A stretch of DNA of 64,000 nucleotides, taken from Anarhynchus alexandrinus. Taxonomy: Eukaryota > Chordata > Aves > Charadriiformes > Charadriidae. Below, piece by piece: positions 13,201 to 25,200 of the stretch. Each line of letters starts with the position of its first letter. Position 1 is the stretch's first letter. The stretch covers positions 5,001,714 through 5,065,713 of the forward strand of contig VUYV01000046.1 in NCBI GenBank assembly GCA_008711295.1, written 5' to 3'. Made by a program: the position numbers and the translations under genes. Under the pieces are notes generated by a model. It made no database searches, was not told where the DNA came from, and was given only the letters and a program-made list of their open reading frames with translations.

Positions 13201-16200
13201 AACTAAAGGAGGAAAATACCCAAAATGGGCCAAGTTTTATTGTTGCTGAAAATAGTGTTGAAAAATCACAATGAATTCAATGGGAAGAAAGGTAGATAAC
13301 CAACATTATAACCCATTAAGGTCAATAAGACTATTTCCACTAAGCAAAGACGAGGACTTATTTTTTTAAGCAAGCAGCCCTTTCTGGTTACTGCAAACCT
13401 GGAAATTAAAAATCTGCATGTATGTTGAAACACAGCCCCTACTTATATCAAGATAAAAAGTCTGCCTTTCGAAGACCTAGTGTAAATTTTTCTGTACTTG
13501 AAAAAAGTTAGAGCATTTTAAACACAGTTAGCAGTTTAATTGAAGATTTATTCTAGCTCATGTTAAAATCAATACTGAAAGTTCCTTTGACTATATGAGT
13601 GCCAGGACTGGATGTCTGAAATGCCATAGATAATATTAATCAGATAAACAAAAAGGTGTCAGTTTTGCATGTTTGGTGCTTTAAAATCCTTAATTTATTT
13701 TAGACCTGTTTAAAGGAACTTAAAGTCATATTCAGTTAAGACTCCAGATTTCACATGGTCACATGGAGGTATGAAAACTGTCAATTATTTTTGATTTGCA
13801 CAGTAATTCCAATCTAAACTACATTGGATTAATTTTCCAAGCTATTCGGTTTTGATTGAGTGAAAATTTTGTCTGCTCAACAAAAAAGAGAATTACAAAT
13901 ATATATTTATGAAGTGTTCTGAGTTCTCAAATGAACTGTAAAACCAGCACATCCTAATGACCTCAGGGAGAGTTGATTAGCACATGACACTTCTGAAAAC
14001 AAGGCTGGCCATTTTAGTGGCCTAAATCTGAATTTGGACTAAAATATTAAAAACTATTTCATTGACTTTGACCTGGATGGCATCCAATTTTAAACAGCTG
14101 CTAAAGACTTTCTTGTAAACAGAGCACTTCCTTTACAGCCAGTTGAGAGAAAGAAAAGTATATCCAGAACAGGATTCAGTCAACCAAAGCTCTTAATGAC
14201 CCTATACATCTCTCTGCTTACTATAGAGGGAGCATCAGGTGACAACACCCCCTTAACTTAGCCATCTCAGGTGAGTAAAATATGTTTGACTTTCTAATGG
14301 CTTTCAAGTCTCACATATTCTTAAAGATCTGATTTCCTCAGAGTAGCAGAAATGCAACTTGAGATGTCTTAAGTAGCTAAAATACTAACGAGGAGAAGAT
14401 AGGCAAACTTTATCCCAAATCAATCTTCCCCAAGTAGAAGACTAAAACGTGGGAGCAAAGAAGTTCAGACATCCAAGAAATCCAAAAGGCTAAGCTGCCC
14501 CAAAGTATCCATGGACATTATGTGCTTAACGTGCATTTAATTTCAGTAATATTCAGGCTTCTATGTCCCTTAGGCTTTAAAAATGAAACAAACAAACAGA
14601 AACAAAAAATCACAAAAAGAACTCAACAAGCATTTTGGAAGAGAGGGTGATAAATGAGACACAACAGTTCCCTGAAGTTTTATCAGTTTGAATTTCATAC
14701 TGTCGGAACTGCAGCCTCTCAGGGGCTCATTCTCATGAAGTTGTCTTAATAATTTCTGAGTTGTGGAGAGTGTTATTGCACTGAACTCCTAGAAATGGTT
14801 ATGATTACTCAAAAAAGGTGCTAAAGAGAGTTGCATAAGTTCTGCAAGGGCTTTTAAAGTGCCCTTTGCAGCAAAAGAATTGTAAAATTTGTAATAATGT
14901 AGGAAGACTGAAATTATTTTTAAAATAAAAATAGTGAAAAAATACCTGATAGCTGGGAGTCATTAAAAAAGCCAAATCCCGTGCAACAGGGGTCAGCATC
15001 ACACCAACGCTCACACTCAAAAAAGCTGGGAAAGGAAAAACATCATTACTTTCATTATCAGTAGCAATCTCTCCCTGCCATGGAGAAGGGAAGAGAGGAT
15101 GCAGCACAGGGGAGAGACATAGACAACTTGCAGAGATGCCTTTCACGATAAGATTGCCTCATGGTTCTTCATGCTGCATAAACACTTCCATGCATTTGCT
15201 ACTTGTAGATGAAATTACATTCTATCAGTATACATTTATCAGACTACATCTAATAATTTAGATGAATATTTTGATATCTGCCCTAAAAATATCAGCTTAC
15301 ATTAATTTGGTGCCAAGAGATTTAACTGGCCAAAGAGCAATTTAATAGCAGTATGAGTAATAATTCACACATATATAATTAATAATTATATAGATTTTTA
15401 TCATAACTCAATTATAAATTTCCTTTAATTCATACGCCTTTTTTCTTTGTTAAATATTTTCACTTAATGTTTTTCTTGGATCAATACATCTGATCTCTTT
15501 CATATGCATAACAGGGCCTTGGTATTCCAGCCATGATTAAAATTCCAGTAAAAACAAAGGAACAGTCATGCCCTACCCATCTGAAACAGTTTTTCTGCTC
15601 ATGTCAGTCTTATTCCTCACTGAGATCCCAGTTATTTTCTGGAATGGCACACGTGTGTAGAAGCTCTTCACAGAACTTTTTAGAGTGACTGGAAGGAAAA
15701 AGGAAAACAAAATTGGAAAAAATCAGCTTAAACTTGTAATTTACATATACTGGTCAAGTAATCAGATGGTAAGGGTAAAGTTTATGTTTTTTACTCCAGA
15801 TTGGAAGACTCCAGTGTACTCATGCATTAGTCAACTAGTGCTGCACTTTGAGCTCCCCCAAAAGACACAATTTAGTAGTTTTGTTCAGTAGACCTCTACA
15901 TTTTTCACAGCAAAAGTATAGGTTCCTGTACAGTGATAACAGGTTTGTTTGCCCAGTTTCCACCCACGAACTCTATGAGAAAATCATTCAACTTGCCAAG
16001 TATTCAAAGGACAAAGGTTAAAATGCACATGTCTATAAGTCTGGATTTGCTAAAAAACAAACAAACAAAAAAAACCCAACCAACCAAAAAAATATTACAC
16101 TCAACGACTTTTAATTTTTGCATTGCTTAACCACCATGGAAAATTTAATGGTTGAAAATGGGGTTGGTGACATCCCAATGACTTTCGCATTTCACCCACA

Positions 16201-19200
16201 TTATAAAAGGATCTAAAACCTGATATACAAATTATTTGAGCTACCTTTGGCCTCGCTGAATTGGGAATAACCGAGGTGGAGAGTGGAACTCATGATTAAC
16301 ATCTTTCCATTCTGAACTGAAAATGAAAGACCATACCCAGAACAGCCTGACCTTCCCTTGCCCCATCACAACCCAGGACTCATTCATACATTCACACTTG
16401 TTATCTCAGAATCAAGAGCCAAAGCATTAGCTTGCATTATCAGTGTTAGAGCACACATTAAACATCAAAATCCCCAAACTTGCCTATTTTACGATACAAT
16501 GTCTGTGGTTGCTGGGGTAGCACGGTTCGACAGTTTTCTGGTATTTGACTGACACTGCCATCACAAATCTGTGCCTCTGGATAGAGAGTGCACACAAAGT
16601 ATATATCTGTGGCGTTCAGAAGATCTGCCATTCGACAAAACTCATCTTCTTGTACACAACCTAGGAAGCAAAGTTACCAAGAGTTACACGCATGAGGGTT
16701 TCTTCCCCTCTCTATCCCTCTTCATGTCTTCAGCACACTTACAGCTGACCATCAGCAAACAACTAAAAGTGAGAATGTCAATATTACTCTATTATGGTGC
16801 ATGAGGAACAGGGACAGATTCTGTTTCTAGTGACACTGAGGAGCAGGCTTACCTGGAGAGCACAGAAAAGAAGCTGCACCACAGCTAACTGGAAAAATAT
16901 ATTCCCCAGGTGTGACAAGCATTAGCCTCGTGTAGTGGTGTCACCAACACTGTGATTCATAAAGATATCTCTCTCTCTCTCTTTAGCAAATTTGACATAC
17001 AAATGGTACAATCATAAAAGAACTCTGCATTAATCACGGGTCTCTTACTTTAATGAATAAAAAGGACAATAAAGTCTACAATGTCTTAGGAAGTTTTTTG
17101 CAAAAAAAAAATTCTGAAATTTTCATATGTTACACAAAAATATAAACAACTTTTCCAGACACAACTGTTCAAACCATTCACTTGTAGCAATTTGCACTGA
17201 AATTTGCCCCAAAATTTGCCCCAAAATTTGCCCCAGAGTAATAATGCACCTTCAGAAAAGAAACAAAGCTGTCAAACCCATTTCTTAATTTCACTGGCAA
17301 TGGCTTCCATAAATATATACCTCAACACTTCATTCTAAACAGGCACAGCTCTACTGACCTCTTGCAGTGATGTTTACGCTTAGTACTCTCGGTTCTGCCT
17401 TCCTGATAGTCAGAGCTAGAAAATCCTCTCCATTTATCACATCGAAATATACTTTATAATTAGTGCCAAATATCTGAATTTTACCTTCTCCTTTCACCAC
17501 TATGTCATCTATCTATTCCGAGGGGAACATTTTAAGAACAGCAGAGTATTGCCTAAGCTGTACCTTCTGCTTCTCTTGCCCATAACAGCGATACTCTGGT
17601 GATGAATGATGAGTACCCTTTCTGCCACAGTAGACAAAGAGTGTAAGGAAGAAACAGTTGGCCTCATTGGCAACTTCCATGAAAACTTTGTAGGTTTTCC
17701 CCAAGAAAAACTAAGTCCAGATTTTCTATTGATCATAATACCTATTAAAAGGTTTTAATTAATTATTATTCCCTGTAGAATAACAGTATCCAAGACATCT
17801 TACGCGTGAGACACCAAAGCACAGCTTCCTCTGCTGAGTACTTCTGCCTGAAGACCCAATACTGCTGGTAAGGGAGAGAATAGTTCTGGTCACTTCGTAT
17901 CCGGCTGTTGTCCATTAGGTAGAAAAGATCCTTTGTAGAATCTGAGATTCAAACAAACAAACAAACTGCTAAAACCCACAAAAAAATTAACTACAATCTG
18001 GAATAAATTAAATTTATTTTTATATAAAATTCTGCCTTTCACGGTAAAACAGCTGCAACCATTTTGTAGGGCTAGCATACATCAAAGGCTGCTCTTAATA
18101 ACAGAATTATCCACCCAGTTATTGATGCTCGTGTAGGCAATGCCTCCTCGCCGAGCTCCATTGCACAACATAGCTTTGTCAGACTATTTCCACCACCCAA
18201 AAACTAGATGAAAATCACAGTTCCTGGAAATAAGAAGGTTCTCTCTACTCTGCCACACAACACGTCAGCTTAGCAGTGAAGTATAATGCCTCAGAGGATG
18301 TTTACAATACTTTACTCAATCTAGTTTTATTAATCCAATATACAAGTTTCCTCACACTCCCTTGAGAAGCTTTTAGACCTCTCAGTGTTAAATGTTTTCT
18401 TAACAAGCTTAATACCTATTTCAGTCATTTACTAATTTCTTCTGGTTTATGCTCCCTCAGACCACATTAAATAACTCCTTTCTGACTCCTGCTTGTGACT
18501 TTAGATGTGTATACAACACTGTATCTCCTGAGCTTCCTCTGAAACAATCATAACTATTTCAGGCTGTTTTCAAATTCATCCCTTTAAATAAGGGTCCAAG
18601 TAAAATATTGAAAGAAGTGGACACTCTTCTTTGATCTCTTACAAATTTCTTCATAAACACCTCTTTATTCATCAAATGCTATCAGCAGGTATCAACACCA
18701 TTACTCCAACATCAGGAGAGATTCCTGTTATTCAATCTTACACCTACTGAAACAGACAAAAATGAAAATACGAAAGTAAAGCCACGCTGATGATTGCAGC
18801 TGAAACGCTGAAGCACCTACTGACATACTCTCTGTTAACAGGCACTGAGGTGCCCATCTGCCACCCCAACAGGGAGTCACATGAGGTGTGCTGCCTTCCG
18901 GGAGCTACAGTTCAAGATGTTGCTGAGAGAGTGCCACAACTTGTCAAGAGCATGGACTACGACCCACTGTTACATTTTCATGTGAGCATGAATGACACCG
19001 CAAGCTGGAATCTGGGCAGAATCAAAGAAGACTATAAAGCTCTGGGGGTGCAAGTGAAAAAAATTGGTGCCCAAGTTATATTATCCTCTATTTTACCAGT
19101 TTCAGGAGAGCTGTCTTTGGCCTCTTCAAAGACCTATTTGGAGGAATCCCATGGCTTAAGACTCTAGAAGATAGAGGGGTGCAAGAGAGCTGGTTAATTC

Positions 19201-22200
19201 TCAAGCACCACTTACTCCAAGCTCAACATTGGTGCATCCTTATGAGTATGAAATCAAGCAAAGGAGGCAGAAGAACTGCATGGATGAGCAAGGAGCTTCT
19301 GGTAAAACTCAAATGGAAGAAGGAAGTTTACAGAATATGGAAAAAGGGACTGGCCACTTGGGACAAATATAGAAATGCTGTCAGAGTATGCAGGGATGCA
19401 ACAAGAAAGGCTAAGAAACAACTGGAATTAAACCTGGCAAGGGATGTCAAGGACAATAAGAAGGGCTTCTTCAAGTACATCAGTAGTAAAAGGAAGACTA
19501 GGGAAAATGTGAGCCTGCTGCTGAATGAAGCAGGTGCCCCGGTGACAGACGATGCAGGGAAGGCAGAGTTACTGAATGCCTTCTTTGCTTCAGTCTTTAC
19601 TGCTCAGGCCAGCCCCAAGAAATCCCAGACCCTGGAGGCAAGAGAGAGAGTCTGGAGAAAGGAAAACTCTACCTTGATCGAGGAGGATCAGGTTAGAGAT
19701 CATTTAGGCAAGCTCGACACCCACAAATCCATGGGCCCTGATGGGATGCACCCATGAGTGCTGAGCAAGCTGGCAGATGTTATTGCGAAGCTGCTCTCCA
19801 TCATCTTTGAAAGGTCATGGAGAACAGGAAAGGTGCCCGAGGACTGGAGGAAAGCCAATATCATTCCAGTCTCCAAAAAAAAGGGCACAAAGGAGGACTC
19901 GGGAAACTACAGGCCAGTCGGCCTCACATCCANTACGGAATATGGAAAAAGGGACAGGTCACTTGGGACAAATATAGAAATTCTGTCAGAGTATGCAGGG
20001 ATGCAACAAGGAAGGCTAAGGAGCAACTGGAATTAAACCTGGCAAGGGATGTCAAGGACAATAAAAAGGGCTTCTTCAAGTACATCAGTAGTAAAAGGAA
20101 GACTAGGGAAAATGTGAGCCCACTGCTGAATGAAGCAGGTGCCCTGGTGACAGACGATGCAGGGAAGGCAGAGTTACTGAATACCTTCTTTGCTTCAGTC
20201 TTTACTGCTAAGGCCAGCCCCAAGGAATCCCAGACCCTGGAGGCAAGAGAGAGAGTCTAGAGAAAGGAAGACTCTCCCTTGATCGAGGAGGATCAGGTTA
20301 GAGATCATTTAGGCAAACTCGACACCCACAAATCCATGGACCCTGATGGGATGCACCCATGAGTGCTGAGGGAGCTGGCAGATGTTATTGCGAAGGTGCT
20401 CTCCATCATCTTTGAAAGGNAATGACTGTCTGAGTGGATGAGAGGAGAATAGTGGACGTTGTCTACATCAACTTCAGCAAGGCTTTTGACACTGTCTGCC
20501 TTATAATCCTTATAAGTAAGCTCAGGAAGTGTGGGTTAGACGAGTGGACAGTCAGGTGAATTGAGAACTGGCTGAATGGCAGAGCTCAGAGGGTTGTGAT
20601 CAGCAATGCAGAGTCTAGTTGGAGACCTGTAGCTAGCAGTGTTCCCCAGGGGTCAGTACTGGGCCCAGTCTTGTTCAACATTATTCATCAATGACCTGGG
20701 TGAAGGGACAGAGTGTACCCTCAGCAAGTTTGCTGATGACACAAAACTGGGAGGAGTGGCTGACACACCAGAAGGCTGTGCTGCTATTCAGCGAGACCTG
20801 GACAGGCTGGAGAGTTGGGTGGAGAGGAACCTAATGAAGTTCAACAAGGGCAAGTGTAGAGTCCTACACCTGGGGAGGAATAACCCCATGCATCAGTACA
20901 GGTTGGGGGTTGACCTCCTGGAAAGCAGCTCTGTAGAGAGGGACCTGGGAGTCCTGGTGGACAACAAGTTGACTACAAGCCAACAATGTGCCCTGGCGGC
21001 TAAGAAGGCCAATGGTTTCCTGGCGTGCATTAAAAAGAGTGTGGCCAGCAGATCGAGGGAGGTCATCCTCCCCTTCTACTCTGCCCTGGTGAGGCCACAT
21101 CAGGAGTACTGTGTCCAATTCTAGGCTGCCCAGTTCAAGAAGGCCAGGGAACTCCTGGAGAGAGTCCAGTGGAGGGCTACAAAGATGATCAAGGGAATGG
21201 AGCACCTCTTTTATGAGGAAAAGCTGAGAGACCTGGGGCTGTTTAGTCTGGAGAAGACTGAGAGGGGATCTCATGGATGCTTATCAATATCCAAAGGGCG
21301 GGTGCTAAGAGGATGGGGCCAGACTCTTTTCAGTGGTGCCCAGCGATGGGACAAGGGGCAATGGGCACAAACTGAAACATAGGAAATTCCACCTCAACAT
21401 GAGGAAAAATTTCTTTACTTTGAGTGTGACAGAGCTCTAGAACAGGCTGCCCAGAGAGGCTGTGGAGTCACCTTCTCTGGAGATATTCAAAACTGGCCTG
21501 AATTGCTGTCCAAATTGCTCTAGGTGAACCTGCTTTGGCAGGGGGCTTGGACTAGATGATCTCCAAAGGTCCCTTCCAATCCCTACCATTCTGTGATTCT
21601 GTGTGATACTGGGAAAGCACAATAGCTTTGAATTTTCTATCAGAAAATAGAAATAGATATGTTACCATATGCTTTAAGGATGATCATTAAGTAATAAAAG
21701 CTGTGTAGACATTTTCCCAGATTTATCCATAATTTTTTTAAAAAGCTGACTTCTAAGTCTTGCTACGTCTCAAGACTTAACTTCAACCTCCAGTTTCTCA
21801 TAAAACAGTTTGTATCACAATTAAGGCTAAGGGATGGAGGAAGAAGCTGCATTCCTTTCATAACTTCAGGTTTTAATGATATCATCAGCTGCAGCAAGGT
21901 AAACGGAGAACCCTGAGGGCTGCACTCATGCCTTGGCAGGTAAATGCAAGAGAATTTCACCCAATGTATTAAGTGCAGTTTTTTCTCATTTTTAAGTCTA
22001 GACTTTAAAATACCACTAATTATATAGGAGCACCACTAGGTAAGCGGGCATTTTAGTTTACCTTCCTCTCAAACTACATAAGGAAAATCAGCAATTCACT
22101 TCATGTAAGGATTTCACATGTATTAAATCCCATGCTCAGGAATTCATCAAGGTTCCTCAGCAAAGATTACAGTTCATTAGAGATGAGCCAAAGTGCTCTC

Positions 22201-25200
22201 AACAGGCTCCACTGCTCTCTTTCTCTTAGGATTATGGTGCTGAAAGCCCAGAGGAATGCTAGTAACTTAATACAAATTATTTTTTGTATATACATGACTT
22301 AGTATAATAAAAAGCAGACCCTGGTATAACAGAGGAGCTAGAGAACTTCACAGGTCTCTCACTTTCATCGTACATGGAAGAAACACTTGTGATTGCGGTT
22401 TCATCCTAAGTTCCTCTAAGCATCATATTTACAGTCATATTGTCAGTAGCAGTAAATATGCCCAGGTACCCAGGCTAAAGATTTGATTCCTGGTTTTATG
22501 CAAAATTTTTTCCCAGCCAAATAATATTTCCTGTAAAGTTCAGTAAGTCTGAAAGAACAAGCTTTCACTGAACATTTTAACAATTTTGTTTCCAGCCTGG
22601 CTTGGGAAGGTAAAAACCATAAAGACAACAGACTCGCATTTTGAACATATTTCTCAAAACCTGTATTGGACTTCCTACCTAAGAGAAATCCTCTGGACTT
22701 CACAATGCCTACATCATTATGATACATATATGGCAATATATGATATTTTACGGTTAAATTTTGCACCCCTCTCTGCTACCTTCTGCTGCCTTCTCTGTCC
22801 ACCCTTACTATAATACCTGATAATGTTAGATCATTCTCTGTCTGCAAAGCAGTAGTGTTGCACGCAGAGGTTTTGGTCCGGGTGACCATATCGGAGCCTG
22901 AAATGAAATAGGAATTAGAGAGCATAGTAATTCCCTTTATCTTTATTCCACAAGAGAAGATCATCCTTAAAGTGCACAATTTAGGAAAACTCCTTAAGTA
23001 GTTCCACCAACTGATGAATCAAAACTGACTAAAATCATGTATGTATGTATCTAGGAAAAACCTAAACCAAAATGCACTGTTTGGAGGATAGAAGCAACTG
23101 CCATATCTACAATCACTGTGCATTCAGCATCAGTGCTCTGGATGCCGTGTTCATTTATAAAGCAGTATCACAAATCATTTGCACAGGTCCTGCTAGCTCT
23201 GTTGTGACGTTCAGAAAGTAAATTTGTAAAAACAACACATACGTGGTTATCGTGCTAATAAAAGTAACCCATCTAGTTATGCATAAAGTGCCAAATTATT
23301 AAGGTTCCTGGACACTGATGGGACAAAAGCAAATGTCTCTGTGATAGCATTTTTCACAGATATTAAAAGTTATAAAGCATATTCTCAGGCACAAGAATTT
23401 ACCCACATTTTGTGAAACTGACAGTAGCAGAATTACTCCAGATAACACCTGTCCATGCCAGAAAAGACTTCCGAGTAGTGTCTCAATTTGGACGGTGTAA
23501 AATAAAGTGAGAATGACACTTCCAGTTTAAACAAGTGGTATTTACAGAACACATATCTGCCACTACCTACAGTTCATCATAAGGTTTATAACAACTTTTG
23601 TGTGATAACTCACCTCTCCACAGATAAACTTGCTGAAAGGAAGTAAAATTTCTTTCTGCCTCTTCTGCCACCTTAGATGCTAAGAAAGAAAAAAAGTAGT
23701 TAGAATAGCTGCTGAAATTTAACAGCTACTATGGAAATGCTCAGAAATTACATTAAAAACACATCACTAGACTGTGCATCACCTTTTTTATAATACAAGA
23801 CCCTGAGGAAGAAGGACCCAGGTGTCCTGGTGCTAGTCTGGGTCCAGGGTCCCGAGGCTTTTTTCTATTTTCCATCATTGTTTTTTTCTGTGCAGCTCTG
23901 GGCATTTCTTTTTGTCTTTGCTCCAGAGTTTACCTTTCTTTCAGATTACTGTCTTGAATCTGCCTAAATTAAATATTACAGGGTAATATACTAAAAGCAA
24001 TACATTGTTTACTTTCATTAATGTTCACACAGTAAAGAGTGAGAGGTTCATCTGTTTAACAATGCATCCAGTTGGGGAGTTCTTATTCTTTTGCAATTGN
24101 CCGAGTAGTGTCTCAATTTGGACGGTGTAAAATAAAGTGAGAATGACACTTCCAGTTTAAACAAGTGGTATTTACAGAACACATATCTGCCACTACCTAC
24201 AGTTCATCATAAGGTTTATAACAACTTTTGTGTGATAACTCACCTCTCCACAGATAAACTTGCTGAAAGGAAGTAAAATTTCTTTCTGCCTCTTCTGCCA
24301 CCTTAGATGCTAAGAAAGAAAAAAAGTAGTTAGAATAGCTGCTGAAATTTAACAGCTACTATGGAAATGCTCAGAAATTACATTAAAAACACATCACTAG
24401 ACTGTGCATCACCTTTTTTATAATACAAGACCCTGAGGAAGAAGGACCCAGGTGTCCCGGTGCTACTCTGGGTCCAGGGTCCTGAGGCTTTTTTCTATTT
24501 TCCATCATTGGTTTTTTCTGTGCAGCTCTGGGCATTTCTTTTTGTCTTTGCTCCAGAGTTTACCTTTCTTTCAGATTACTGTCTTGAATCTGCCTAAATT
24601 AAATATTACAGGGTAATATACTAAAAGCAATACATTGTTTACTTTCATTAATGTTCACACAGTAAAGAGTGAGAGGTTCATCTGTTTAACAATGCATCCA
24701 GTTGGGGAGTTCTTATTCTTTTGCAATTGTAAAGACATGGATTGACTTGAGAAAAAAATCACTGAAGTACAAGAGCAGGCTGGTGAAAAAGGCAGAGTAT
24801 ATAGAAGAATTAAAGAAAAGGAATGTAAATTGAGATAATTCCTTGACATACTTCCACTGAACACTTGCCCTCCCAGGGTGAAGGAAAACATCTTCTCTTT
24901 TGTGTCGTAGCTCACACCTTTACATATCCCATCTATGCCAGATGTTGGTGTTGGACTCCAGCCATTCTCATTGCAGATCAGCACGTCTGGGTAGCTCATC
25001 AAACTACACAAAATGGTACCTAGGTTCAGGCAAAGAGAGAGCTGCATCACTCCAATAATGCTTTGCAGCTACACAGAGCTTTTCACCCAAGCATCCCAAT
25101 TCTTTCTCTAAAATGCCAATTGAACTTGTGTCACTGGGATAGATACCCTTCAGTACTGCTACCCCCAAAAAAAAAAAAATGGAAAAAAAGAAAATCAGAG

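Larger units (their letters stand above)
16661..17803 (-). other. TG: TG intron 30
   Basis: 1,143 bp. Holds a short (TC)n run at 16968-16982 and three tandem copies of a 12-bp unit at 17200-17234; otherwise unique. Confidence 0.75.
17942..22816 (-). other. TG: TG intron 29
   Basis: 4,875 bp. More than half is the antisense-oriented (plus-strand) CR1 at 18790-21605, which contains two N joins. The flanks (17942-18780, 21610-22816) are AT-rich and unremarkable. Confidence 0.75.
23471..24729. repeat. 629-bp near-identical direct duplication around an N, includes TG exon 28
   Basis: 23471-24099 and 24101-24729 match over 629 bp with four substitutions that I can count, all between 23827 and 23881 in the first copy. 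A single N at 24100 separates them. Each copy carries exon 28 and its splice sites. The N at the exact junction suggests an assembly join of two haplotypes. Confidence 0.95.

Noticed and set aside
16235..16315. Exon-like minus-strand segment with AG and GT borders inside intron 31
   Set aside because: It showed vague similarity to TG in two frames, but exon 32 at 15577-15688 joins exon 31 in phase with clear homology, leaving no place for it.
20864..21274. 136-codon minus-strand ORF
   Set aside because: Antisense of the plus-strand CR1; the sense frame reads CR1 ORF2.
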